This document shows, one piece after another, positions 50,073 to 57,926 of a stretch of DNA of 64,000 bases. The stretch is from Hyalangium versicolor (lineage in GTDB: Bacteria; Myxococcota; Myxococcia; Myxococcales; Myxococcaceae), in NCBI RefSeq assembly GCF_020103695.1, contig NZ_JAHXBF010000034.1, forward strand, positions 53,113 through 117,112, given 5' to 3'. Position 1 is the stretch's first letter, and every line of letters begins with the position of its first letter. The notes under the pieces are model-generated. The model made no database searches. It was not told where the DNA came from and worked only from the letters and a program-made list of their open reading frames with translations. The translations under genes and the position numbers were made by a program.

Positions 50073-51027
50073 CGTCCAGCTGCTCGATGAGCCGCGTGAG
50101 CGCTTGGATGCCTCCGCCAGCCAGGTAGATGTTTCTTGGATCGAGGTAGACCACCTGGCCCTTCGACCAGGCAGTGGTCTGCTTCACGAGCTCATTCTCC
50201 AGGATGGCGCGGGCGCCCCCTTGCTCCCCGATGGCCGCATCGCGGTCGACGACGAAGAGCCAGTCCGGGTTCGCCTTCAAGATGAACTCGGCGTTGATGG
50301 ACTCGCCGTGGTTGGACGGTGTCAGGCTCTCGACCGAGGCAGGGACTCCCAGGTCGTCGTGGATGACGCCCAGGCGCGAGCCCGGCCCGTAGGCGCTCAT
50401 CTTGCCGCCTGTCGTCATGACGATGAGACCCTTGCCCTTTCCAGCGGCGACGGCCTTCAAGGCCTGCGCGCGCTTGCGCACATCGTCGCCCAACGCCTGT
50501 GCCTCCGCCTCCTTACCAAAGAGGCCCGCCAGCAGGGTGGTGTTCTCGAGCACGGACTCCAGATAGTGGCCAGGGTCGACGTTCAGATCGACGGTGGGCG
50601 CGATCTTCGAGAGGCTCGCGTACTTCGCGCTGGAGCGGCCTCCAATCAGGATCAGATCGGGGCGGGCCGCGTTCACCGCTTCGTAGTCGGGCTCGAACAA
50701 GGTGCCGACCTGCAGGTAGCGAGGGTCTCCATAGCCCGTGAGGTGCTCCGGGCGCACCGTGTTGGCCACGCCGAGAACGGGGACCTTGAGCGCATCAAGG
50801 ATGTCGAGAACGGCCAGATCGAAGACCAGCACGCGAGACGGCCGCATGGCGACGAGCGTCTCGCCCTGTGAGTGCCGCACAGCCTTGCGCTCGGACGGAG
50901 GCGCCTTCTCCACCGGCGACGTCTCGGGCGGCGATGGCTTCAGGACGGCGAACGCCACGAAGAGCGCAGTCACGCCCAGGAGCAATGCCACCGAGAGGAT
51001 CATCTTCTGGGAACGACCAAGTGCCAC
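50050..51027 (-). CDS. ferric-siderophore-binding periplasmic protein
   Basis: A 325-residue solute-binding protein of the YclQ/VctP/CeuE type with an uncleaved or signal-type N-terminal helix (MILSVALLLGVTALFVAFAV). The fold hallmarks are RVLVFDLAVLDILDALKVPV, YLQVGTLFEPDYEAVNAARP, and a late VVYLDPRNIYLAGGG. It captures Fe-siderophore in the periplasm and hands it to the two permeases. First gene of the four-gene operon. GTG 51027 follows a GAGGCGAG ribosome site; the Fur-box promoter is about 50 bp upstream. No siderophore-synthesis genes or TonB receptor are within the window. Confidence 0.9.
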   Translation of the reverse strand: MALGRSQKMILSVALLLGVTALFVAFAVLKPSPPETSPVEKAPPSERKAVRHSQGETLVAMRPSRVLVFDLAVLDILDALKVPVLGVANTVRPEHLTGYGDPRYLQVGTLFEPDYEAVNAARPDLILIGGRSSAKYASLSKIAPTVDLNVDPGHYLESVLENTTLLAGLFGKEAEAQALGDDVRKRAQALKAVAAGKGKGLIVMTTGGKMSAYGPGSRLGVIHDDLGVPASVESLTPSNHGESINAEFILKANPDWLFVVDRDAAIGEQGGARAILENELVKQTTAWSKGQVVYLDPRNIYLAGGGIQALTRLIEQLDDAYSKAR

Positions 51028-51073
51028 GTTCTCGCCTCATGGATAGGGAGCGCTCACGGAAACAACGCGGCGT

Positions 51074-51103
51074 ACCATAGATGCCGTTGATTCTCATTGT
51101 CAA
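51074..51103 (-). promoter_or_regulatory. iron-regulated promoter with Fur box
   Basis: On the minus strand, -35 TTGACA (complement of 51098-51103) and -10 TATGGT (complement of 51074-51079) are 18 bp apart. They overlap TGACAATGAGAATCA (complement of 51088-51102), which matches the 7-1-7 Fur consensus TGATAATNATTATCA at most positions. It lies about 45-75 bp upstream of the siderophore-binding-protein start. Confidence 0.75.
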
Positions 51104-51154
51104 CGTCATTATTGAAGGCAGAAGATGGGATGCGCCGGCTGACTTGCGCCCACC

Positions 51155-52054
51155 TCAGACGAAGTTCGTCACCTCGTAGGAGGCCTGCTGCAGACGCGCC
51201 GCGTCCTTTCCAGGAGGAGCACCGAACAGCTTCCGGTACTCGCGGCTGAACTGCGACGGGCTTTCATAGCCGACGGCATAGCCCACCGACGCGACATCCC
51301 CCGCCTCGGCGATGAGGCGTGCTCGCGCCTCCCTCAGCCGAATCTGCTTCTGGTACTGCAGCGGGCTCATCGAGGTGATGGCGCGAAAGTGCCGGTGAAA
51401 GGACGTGACGCTCATGCCGGCGAGCCGCGCCAGCTCGGAGATGCGAAGGTTCTCCGCGTAGCCCGTGCGGATCCGCCGGATCGCGCGCCCGATCTGCGAC
51501 AGCCGACTGTCCGCCAGACCGATCTGCCGCACCATCGCACCCTGCCTGCTGGAGAGGAGCCGCCAGAGAATCTCCCGTTCGATCATCGGCCCCAGCACTG
51601 GCATGTCCATGGGTCGATCGAGCAACCGCAGCAGGCGCACGAACGCATCGAGCAACTCCGCGGATGCGTCACTCACGCCAATGGCCGACGCCTGGCCAGC
51701 CCCGCGCTCCATGGGGAGCGCTTCGAGCAAGAGCTCGGCAATTACGGATGGGTTCAACGCCAGGCTCAGTCCGAGGAACGGCACTTCACGGCTGGCACGC
51801 ACGATGTACCCGGTCACCGGAAGCTCGAGCGACGCCACGAGATACTGACCCGGGCCATACGTGAACACGGAGTCATTCAGCACCGTACGCTTGTACCCTT
51901 GAGCGACCATCCCGAGCACAGGGCTCGTCACGCCGCTCATGGGCAGCGTGGGCCTGTCCGACGAAATCACCTTCAAACCTTCGAGTGAGGTCTGCCGGTA
52001 TTGCCCACCCGCGTAGAGGGCGATGAGTGCGCGCAAGTCATCGAGTGCGTCCAT
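51155..52054 (-). CDS. AraC-family regulator (AraC_N type)
   Basis: A 299-residue regulator. The N-terminal region matches the AraC_N cupin-like domain (SPVLGMVAQGYKRTVL; SFTYGPGQYLVASLELPVTG in approximate form), and the C-terminus holds both AraC helix-turn-helices (ISELARLAGMSVTSFHRHFR; VASVGYAVGYESPSQFSREY). Relatives such as YqhC control an adjacent aldo/keto or alcohol reductase. Here the divergent gene is an aldo/keto reductase, and direct-repeat half-sites lie between (52118-52148). ATG 52054 gives the usual N-terminus; the longer frame to 52132 is not supported. Confidence 0.85.
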   Translation of the reverse strand: MDALDDLRALIALYAGGQYRQTSLEGLKVISSDRPTLPMSGVTSPVLGMVAQGYKRTVLNDSVFTYGPGQYLVASLELPVTGYIVRASREVPFLGLSLALNPSVIAELLLEALPMERGAGQASAIGVSDASAELLDAFVRLLRLLDRPMDMPVLGPMIEREILWRLLSSRQGAMVRQIGLADSRLSQIGRAIRRIRTGYAENLRISELARLAGMSVTSFHRHFRAITSMSPLQYQKQIRLREARARLIAEAGDVASVGYAVGYESPSQFSREYRKLFGAPPGKDAARLQQASYEVTNFV

Positions 52055-52117
52055 CCGATGAATGAAACACCGCGGATGCCGCAGCGCAACCCGCCTCTGT
52101 CCGATACGCCCAGGCCT

Positions 52118-52148
52118 GGCAGGATCGTGCAAGAGTCCGGCAGTATCG
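52118..52148. promoter_or_regulatory. AraC-type direct-repeat operator
   Basis: GGCAGGATCG (52118-52127) and GGCAGTATCG (52139-52148) are direct repeats, 9 of 10 bases identical, exactly 21 bp apart (two helical turns). This is the layout AraC-family dimers bind. It is about 75 bp before the aldo/keto reductase start and 65 bp before the AraC start. Confidence 0.65.
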
Positions 52149-52224
52149 CTCTACCGATGCTCATCCATGGAGTGCTCTTGTGAGGGCTGGCGATGAACGC
52201 CACATGCATGGAGGAGCAGACACC

Positions 52225-53307
52225 GTGTCACTTGATTCCTACGTCACCCTGGGCCGTTCGGGCTTGCGCGTCAGCCCGTTGTGCCTGGGTGCGATGACTT
52301 TTGGCGAAGACAACGGCTGGGGCACCAGCATCTCGGAGTCCGAGGCAATGCTCGCCGAGTACCTCGACCGCGGCGGCAACTTCATCGACACCGCCAACAT
52401 CTACACCAACGGCCACTCCGAGAAGATCATCGGAGACTTCTTCGCACGGCAACCCGCCCGCCGCGACCGCGTGGTCATCGGCACCAAGTTCTTCTGCAAC
52501 CTCCACATCGGCGACCCCAATGGAGGCGGTGCCGGACGCAAGGGCATCGTCCACCAGTGCGAGGCATCGCTGCGCCGGTTGCAGACGGACTACATCGACC
52601 TGTACTGGCTCCACAATTGGGACCGCACGGCTCCCGTCGAGGAGACGCTGCGTGCGATGGATGACCTCGTGACCGCGGGCAAGGTTCGCTACCTGGGCTT
52701 CTCCGACATGCCCGCCTGGAAGGTCGCCGAGGCGCAGACCCTCGCCCACTTCCGCGGCTGGTCCCCCTTGATCGCGTTGCAGATCGAGTACTCGCTCCTC
52801 GAGCGTACCGTGGAGGGCGAGTTCATCCCGATGGCCCAGGAGTACGGCCTTGGCGTGACGCCTTGGAGCCCGCTCAGGAGCGGGTTCCTCTCGGGCAAAT
52901 ACTCGCGTGCGAACACGGGCCCCGTCGACACCAAGCGCGACATGGTGGTCGGCAGCCCCTCCGAGAAGGACTACCGGGTCATCGACGTGCTGCACGCTGT
53001 CGCCACGGAAGCCAATGCCCACCCCGCCGCCGTCGCGCTGGCCTGGGTTCAAGGCCGCCCGGGAGTAACGTCGACGATCATCGGTGCGCGGCGCCTGGAG
53101 CAGCTCCGCGCCAATCTCGCCGCATTCGACGTGAAGTTGACGAGCGATCAACTCGCGAAGCTCGACGAGGTCTCGAAGCCAACGCACAGCTTCCCGGCAG
53201 AGTACAATCGGCGCCTCGCACCGATGCTGGGCTTCGCGGGTGCCACCGTCGACGGCCAGCGAACGGAAGTCTATCGGGCGTTGCGCGAGAGTCCGGTCCG
53301 CTACTGA
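52225..53307 (+). CDS. aldo/keto reductase
   Basis: A 360-residue NADP-dependent aldo/keto reductase. The catalytic tetrad is D55, Y60 (NFIDTANIYTNG), K88 (VIGTKF) and H130 (LYWLHNWD), and the cofactor region IIGARRLEQLRANL is near the C-terminus. The family reduces aldehydes and ketones, often in detoxification. GTG 52225 has GGAGGAG eight bases upstream and gives the canonical N-terminus; the open frame to 52180 is rejected. Induction through the AraC regulator and the repeats at 52118-52148 is likely. Confidence 0.9.
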   Translation: MSLDSYVTLGRSGLRVSPLCLGAMTFGEDNGWGTSISESEAMLAEYLDRGGNFIDTANIYTNGHSEKIIGDFFARQPARRDRVVIGTKFFCNLHIGDPNGGGAGRKGIVHQCEASLRRLQTDYIDLYWLHNWDRTAPVEETLRAMDDLVTAGKVRYLGFSDMPAWKVAEAQTLAHFRGWSPLIALQIEYSLLERTVEGEFIPMAQEYGLGVTPWSPLRSGFLSGKYSRANTGPVDTKRDMVVGSPSEKDYRVIDVLHAVATEANAHPAAVALAWVQGRPGVTSTIIGARRLEQLRANLAAFDVKLTSDQLAKLDEVSKPTHSFPAEYNRRLAPMLGFAGATVDGQRTEVYRALRESPVRY

Positions 53308-53396
53308 TCCAGCGCGTCTGCCCGAGCTGCTTCCTCGGCACAGGCTCACCTCTTTGACGCACAAAGCAAGGTTTCCATTTTTATCTAGTGGAGTGT

Positions 53397-53470
53397 CCAC
53401 GAATTCTTTGGACATAGTCGGGCGAAGTGCCCTTCCACCTGCTTGGTGACTATGTCCACGTACTTCGTGG
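53397..53470. repeat. 23-bp inverted repeats enclosing a possible three-way junction
   Basis: Arms 53397-53419 and 53448-53470 are inverted repeats over 23 bp with at least 18 matches: CCACGAA at the outer end and TGGACATAGTC / GACTATGTCCA (11 bp, perfect) at the inner end. The interior could fold as two short hairpins, GGGC-GAAGT-GCCC and CACC-TGCTT-GGTG. This resembles transposon-type ends or a palindromic repeat element. No transposase is present. Confidence 0.6.
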
Positions 53471-53508
53471 AGTTGCCAGCCCTCCCTGAAAAGCAGAGGC
53501 CGCAAGAA

Positions 53509-53534
53509 GTTGCCAGACGGAAGGGTCTGGCAAC
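53509..53534. repeat. 10-bp perfect hairpin with flanking direct copies
   Basis: GTTGCCAGAC (53509-53518) and GTCTGGCAAC (53525-53534) form a perfect 10-bp stem around GGAAGG. The left arm is repeated directly at 53473-53480 (GTTGCCAG), and both copies are followed or preceded by CCCTCCCTG. It adjoins the larger inverted repeat to its left and may belong to the same element. Confidence 0.5.
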
Positions 53535-53700
53535 CCTCCCTGGCAATAACTTGCCGCCGCGCAGGGTGCTCTCCCCTCTATGAATGGGTTTGTAGCCTTG
53601 TGGCCACCGATGGCGCGCCACCTGCAATGCCTCCCATCGCTGGCTCACCTCGCCAGCGCACCGGCAACGGTGCCTTCGCTGTCAGATGGGAGAGAACACC

Positions 53701-54738
53701 ATGAAGTCGATTCACCGAAGCATTGGCCTGCTCACCGCCTCCTTCCTCGTGGGAGGACTCGTCGGCTGTGGCCCCGAACTGTCCGAGTCCTCCGGCAATC
53801 CCGAACCCTCGCGCGTGGAGACTCGAGCCGCGCCGCTCACCGTGGATCCCGAGATCCACACCACGCTCTCCCCCACGGGAGGTAGCGGAGGGAACGAGTT
53901 TTCGGACTCGTGCCCGGTTGGCTACGTGGGTACGGGCTTGAGCATCCGCAGCGGCGATTGGCTGGATCAAGTCCAGCTCATCTGCCGCAAGCTGAACCTC
54001 GATGGAACCCTGGGCGACACCGCCTATACGCCCGAGCGAGGTGGCTGGGGCGGATGGCCTTCGTCTGGGAGCTGCCCCGACGATCAGATCATGACGGAGG
54101 AGCTGCTTGGCGGTGATCCGTGGGCACGCCAGGTGGGCGCCCAGTGCTCGACCGCCACGCGCCTGAAGGACGCCACGGGCGGCTTCGACAGCACGCTCAG
54201 CCCGCTGGGACGTGAAGGCGACCTCTGGACCGAGGCCTGCCCGGCAGGCAGTGCCATCACCGGCATCTACGGCCATGCGGGGAACTGGGTGGACCAGGTC
54301 GGCTTCCTGTGCAGCAAGATCGACAACGTGCCGAGCCCGGCCTCCATCGACATGGGTTTCCACTTCACGCTCAGCAACGTGAGCATCAACGGCTCCATCA
54401 TCCCGAGTGCCACCGTGCCCGCGGGCCAGAACTTCCTGCTCGACCTGGATTACTCCGTCCAGGACACGAACTGCCCGGGATGCTACGACCAGATCATCGT
54501 CGGCCTGGTGTCCTCGGATCCGGCGGTGCCGCAACAGCCCCTGGCGTGTGTGTACGATGGGATGCCCATGTCGGGTGACTCAGGGCACAGCCAGCTCTCG
54601 TTGCCGGCTCCCACCCAGCCGGGCACCTACACTCTCCGCGTCCACTACGGCCAGGACATCTCCTGCAACACGGCCTGGTGGACGGTGAACGGCACGCCGG
54701 GGCCCGAGACCATCATCGGTGAGATCGAGGTCCAGTAG
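53701..54738 (+). CDS. surface lipoprotein with duplicated Cys/Trp repeat
   Basis: A 345-residue lipoprotein (lipobox LVGC near residue 22). Two related segments follow: FSDSCPVGYVGTGLSIRSGD with WLDQVQLICRKLN, and WTEACPAGSAITGIYGHAGN with WVDQVGFLCSKID. Both have Cys at matching positions and a G-x-W-x-DQV core, so this is an internal domain duplication. A third Cys pair domain links them (SCPDDQIMTEELLGGDPWAR). Residues 220-345 are a separate beta-domain (CPGCYDQIIVGLV). The repeat resembles jacalin-like carbohydrate-binding sequences, but I am not sure. ATG 53701 follows a GGGAGAG ribosome site. Confidence 0.65.
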   Translation: MKSIHRSIGLLTASFLVGGLVGCGPELSESSGNPEPSRVETRAAPLTVDPEIHTTLSPTGGSGGNEFSDSCPVGYVGTGLSIRSGDWLDQVQLICRKLNLDGTLGDTAYTPERGGWGGWPSSGSCPDDQIMTEELLGGDPWARQVGAQCSTATRLKDATGGFDSTLSPLGREGDLWTEACPAGSAITGIYGHAGNWVDQVGFLCSKIDNVPSPASIDMGFHFTLSNVSINGSIIPSATVPAGQNFLLDLDYSVQDTNCPGCYDQIIVGLVSSDPAVPQQPLACVYDGMPMSGDSGHSQLSLPAPTQPGTYTLRVHYGQDISCNTAWWTVNGTPGPETIIGEIEVQ

Positions 54739-54772
54739 CCTGTTGTGACAGGGGAACGGCTGAAAAGAGAAA

Positions 54773-54802
54773 GCCCCGAAGCGCCTGATAGCGCTCCGGG
54801 GC
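54773..54802. terminator. bidirectional terminator
   Basis: GCCCCG (54773-54778) and AGCGC (54780-54784) pair with GCGCT (54791-54795) and CGGGGC (54797-54802); one internal mismatch and a 6-nt loop. It is flanked on the left by GAAAAGAGAAA, a U-tract for minus-strand transcripts. It sits between the convergent lipoprotein and GH87-like genes. Confidence 0.7.
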
Positions 54803-54828
54803 CTTGCTTCATCCCTTGCGGCCGATCG

Positions 54829-56883
54829 CTACCGCTCGCCCGTCCAGCTGTTCCCGCCACCGTCCTTGAACGAGAACGTGCCGGTGGAAACATCATCCTT
54901 CGAGATCAGGCTTCCGGAGTTTGCCCGGGAGCCGGTGATGCTCGAGTTCTTCACGGTGATCGAACCGGTGGTGGCGATCTTTCCACTCAGCGGGCTGGGC
55001 GGTGCCTTGTGCGAGTCATTGGCCGTCATGCCGACCTCGCCTGACTTCTCCATGACGATACGGATGCCGTCGAACTCGGTGTTCTCGATCCGCTGCCCCT
55101 GCGTGGTCTGAACCAGGATCCCGGAATAGACAGGGTCGATGATATCGATGTCTTTCATCCGGATGCCCTGGAAACGGATGAATGAATACGGCGCCGCCGG
55201 AGAATACGGGTTGGCTGCAAACAACCACACCGCGCCATACTTCCGCCGCGCGGCCTCATCTCCCTGCACTCCGTCATCGTCCCACCACATGCGGCCTCCG
55301 CAGCGCTCGACCGTCATGTTCTGGATGGTGGTGATCCCGGAGAACTCGTGCTGCGGCGCGAACTCGTTGTCCACGGTGATGCCCGGGTAGCGCAGGGTGT
55401 CGTAGACCACCGAGTCCTTGATCACGTTGTCGTGGCCGCCGTACACCGCGAAACCAGCGGCCCGCCAGATCAGACCCGCCGTGCAGCGCTCGATGACGTT
55501 GCCCTGGTCGGGGCCCTCGGGCTGGTGAACCCAGGGCGTCTCAGGAATGGGCGCCTTGTCCCAGGTGATGGCGGACCACATGGCGAAGGCATCGTCGCCG
55601 TTGTTTCGCGCCGTGCAGTTCACGATCCGCGAGTTGGTGGTGCCATTGCAGAGGTTGATGCCGTCCGCGATGGTGTTGCGGAACCGGCAGTCCTCCCACA
55701 GGAGGTTGTTGCCGCCCTCGACCCAGCCACCCACGATCATCCGCTCGATCCAGAGCCGCTTGAAGACCGCGTTGTTGTGCATGTAGCGGTCGAATGCGCG
55801 ACCGATGCCGTCATAGCTGTCCCACGGCCAGTTGCCGATATCCGCCGCAGCCTTGTTGTAGCGCACCGTCCGGTTGCGCCAGGTTCCGAAGATGGCGAAG
55901 TCCTGGAAGGTGATGTTGTCGCCACTCAGACGGAAACCGAACTCGTAGTTGTAGCCCACCTCCTGCGTGGGCGGGGGCACGATGCGCGTGTACCACATGC
56001 CGGCGCCCTGCACGGTCAGGCCGGCGGGGACGTAGACCTTGGGCTTCGCCGGATCCACGTGCGACATCACGTAGTCGCCCGGCGGGAGGAAGATGCCAGG
56101 CTTTCCGCCCGCCACGGCGTCCTGGAGGGCCTGCACCACCGCTGCTTCGGTGAATTGGCTCACGACGACATAGCCCGCCGGGGCGGAGAGGGGCGCCGGC
56201 ACGAGTTCGAGGTCCATGAAGTCGATGGTGACGGGGAGCGCCGCGGAGGCATCTGGCGAGACGAGCTTCACGACATCGCCCACCTTGATGGTCTCCTTGC
56301 CGTCGGTCGCCAACAGCACGTGCGCCTCATCGTAGATGTGGTGCGCGGAGTTCCAAGGCAGCTTCAGCCCAAAGCCCTCGTCGCTGGCGCTCGGGTTCTG
56401 GGGGAGTTCATCCACTTGTTGGCGCGGCAAGGCGTTGTGTGTCTCGGTGTTGTTCGGGCCGGTGTAGAGCCAGGCGAAATCCGAGTTCACGGTGAGCGTG
56501 CCGACCTTCGCACCATTCACGTAGACATCCAGATGGGCCTCTTTCTCGTCCGGCACGCTGTAACGCACCACGACAGCGTTTGCCTTCACGCGGCTCGTCC
56601 ACTCGACGGCGTCGGTGGGACCATGCAGTGTCACCGCCTTGCGGCCCGAGGCCTCGCCGGAGAGCGTGCCCTCCAGCCACGGGCCACTGGTGGTCTGTTC
56701 GAGCGTGGCGCCACCCGAGGAAGTGCCCGACTCGGCCTCGTACTCATCCCAGGGTACGGTAGCGCCGCGGGGGACGGGGTTGTCGTCAGGATCTTCGACA
56801 GGGGGGGGCTTGGGCTCGTCGTCGTCGTTGCAAGCAGCGAGCAGAAGGCACGCGCAGATCGATACGAGGATCGGACGAATCAT
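54829..56883 (-). CDS. GH87-type alpha-1,3-glucanase/mycodextranase lipoprotein
   Basis: A 684-residue lipoprotein (LLLAAC lipobox, then an Asp/Pro-rich linker). Residues 45-235 resemble a CBM35-like carbohydrate module (DEYEAESGTSSGGATLEQTT; VEWTSRVKANAVVVRYSVPD). Residues 240-680 are a right-handed beta-helix. Three acidic residues, D407 (ADGINLCNGTTNS), D430 and D431 (NNGDDAFAMW), are spaced 23 and 24 apart, as I recall for the catalytic Asp residues of GH87 enzymes. It should cleave alpha-1,3-glucans such as fungal cell-wall polymers, which fits predation. ATG 56883 has AGAGGAG 11 bases upstream; a GTG at 56919 is the alternative. Confidence 0.8.
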   Translation of the reverse strand: MIRPILVSICACLLLAACNDDDEPKPPPVEDPDDNPVPRGATVPWDEYEAESGTSSGGATLEQTTSGPWLEGTLSGEASGRKAVTLHGPTDAVEWTSRVKANAVVVRYSVPDEKEAHLDVYVNGAKVGTLTVNSDFAWLYTGPNNTETHNALPRQQVDELPQNPSASDEGFGLKLPWNSAHHIYDEAHVLLATDGKETIKVGDVVKLVSPDASAALPVTIDFMDLELVPAPLSAPAGYVVVSQFTEAAVVQALQDAVAGGKPGIFLPPGDYVMSHVDPAKPKVYVPAGLTVQGAGMWYTRIVPPPTQEVGYNYEFGFRLSGDNITFQDFAIFGTWRNRTVRYNKAAADIGNWPWDSYDGIGRAFDRYMHNNAVFKRLWIERMIVGGWVEGGNNLLWEDCRFRNTIADGINLCNGTTNSRIVNCTARNNGDDAFAMWSAITWDKAPIPETPWVHQPEGPDQGNVIERCTAGLIWRAAGFAVYGGHDNVIKDSVVYDTLRYPGITVDNEFAPQHEFSGITTIQNMTVERCGGRMWWDDDGVQGDEAARRKYGAVWLFAANPYSPAAPYSFIRFQGIRMKDIDIIDPVYSGILVQTTQGQRIENTEFDGIRIVMEKSGEVGMTANDSHKAPPSPLSGKIATTGSITVKNSSITGSRANSGSLISKDDVSTGTFSFKDGGGNSWTGER

Positions 56884-57042
56884 CGTTTGCTGGCTCCTCT
56901 TCGAGACGTGAGGCTTCACGCGCCCGGGTCACTCCGGAGGTGACAACCTCACCGGTGAGAGACAGCCTGACCATGAAATATTTCGAGGGGAATCGATAGG
57001 AATTTCTGCTCAAATGCTGTCGTGCGTCATGGACGCCGTCGC

Positions 57043-57771
57043 TCACGGAGCTTCGGGCCGCGACCGATGAAACTCCGTCGCGGCGCGCACGAAAGCGCGG
57101 ATCAGCGGATGAATGACACCGGAGAAGGCGGAGAGCTCCGGCTGGAACAGGGTGCCCACGAAGAAGCGGTGATCCGCCAGCTCCACGGCCCGGACCGCGC
57201 CCTCTTCATCCACACCGGAGACGCTCAACGCCGAGCCTTGCAGCCGCGAGAGGTAGGTCGCGTTGAAGCCGTAGTTGCAGTGGTAGCTCTCCCGGGCTCG
57301 GGACCCTCCAAAGGACTCCGCGACGCGAGAGCCCGGTGACAGGAGGATGTCTCCCGTCACCCCTACGAGAGAGCACGACAGGGGCGCAATGACCGGCATG
57401 ACCGCCTGGGGATTCGACTCGGCGTGATCAGCGCCGGTCAGGCCCAGGACGTTCCGGAAGTACTCGATGAGCGCGTGCTGGAAGCCGCCGCACGTCCCCA
57501 GAAAGGGGATGCCCTCCTCGCGGGCGAAGCGAATGGCCCGAAGCGCCCCCTCCATGCTCGCGTAGGGGCTGCCTGGAACGCACCACAGCCCGTCCATGGA
57601 GGACAGTCCCCCTTCCGCTCGCAGCGAGTCCGTGAGGAACCACCGCACGCTGATGATGCGCCCCAGCTCACTCGAGACCAGCTGGAGCGCCAACGGAATG
57701 GCGGCATGGGCCCGGACTTCCGGACTGCAGTCCCCGATGAGGCCGATTTGCGTCACATCGTCCATATCCAT
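57043..57771 (-). CDS. CTP-synthase-like class I amidotransferase domain protein
   Basis: A 242-residue single-domain protein resembling the C-terminal glutaminase of CTP synthase. Nucleophile C94 is in FLGTCGGFQHALIEYFRN; the catalytic His-x-Glu motif is altered to GTLFQPE (Q210, E212), so the canonical His is missing. A conserved ESYHCNYGFNATYL follows. Stand-alone proteins of this type are known as CTP-synthase-C-related proteins and their role is undefined. GGGAGG lies five bases before ATG 57771. It is divergent from the ELWxxDGT gene, 155 bp away. Confidence 0.8.
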   Translation of the reverse strand: MDMDDVTQIGLIGDCSPEVRAHAAIPLALQLVSSELGRIISVRWFLTDSLRAEGGLSSMDGLWCVPGSPYASMEGALRAIRFAREEGIPFLGTCGGFQHALIEYFRNVLGLTGADHAESNPQAVMPVIAPLSCSLVGVTGDILLSPGSRVAESFGGSRARESYHCNYGFNATYLSRLQGSALSVSGVDEEGAVRAVELADHRFFVGTLFQPELSAFSGVIHPLIRAFVRAATEFHRSRPEAP

Positions 57772-57926
57772 GTGCCTCCCTCTCTACCGAAAGCATGGCA
57801 TGGGGCCTGGCCGGAGACCTACTCCTGCGAAGAGCCCCGAGTCCCGCAGCGAGGAGAGACACTCTTGCCGCGCTCGCGCTCTCTGGTCACACTGGGGTGA
57901 AGCCGCCGCGGGAGGCGCGGCAAGGG

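Larger units (their letters stand above)
53308..53700. other. 393-bp gene-free region with structured repeats
   Basis: No convincing gene is present. It contains the paired inverted repeats listed separately (53397-53470 and 53509-53534) and, at its right end, the ribosome site and probable promoter of the lipoprotein gene. Its base composition is less GC-biased than the surroundings at 53370-53410. Confidence 0.5.

Noticed and set aside
53409..53458. Cloverleaf-like fold read as a tRNA
   Set aside because: No CCA-type acceptor, no T-loop or anticodon features; only a three-way junction of palindromes.
53541..53555. Sigma-54-like promoter TGGCA-N5-TTGCC
   Set aside because: The GG and GC elements are 9 bp apart instead of 10, and it falls inside a repeat cluster.
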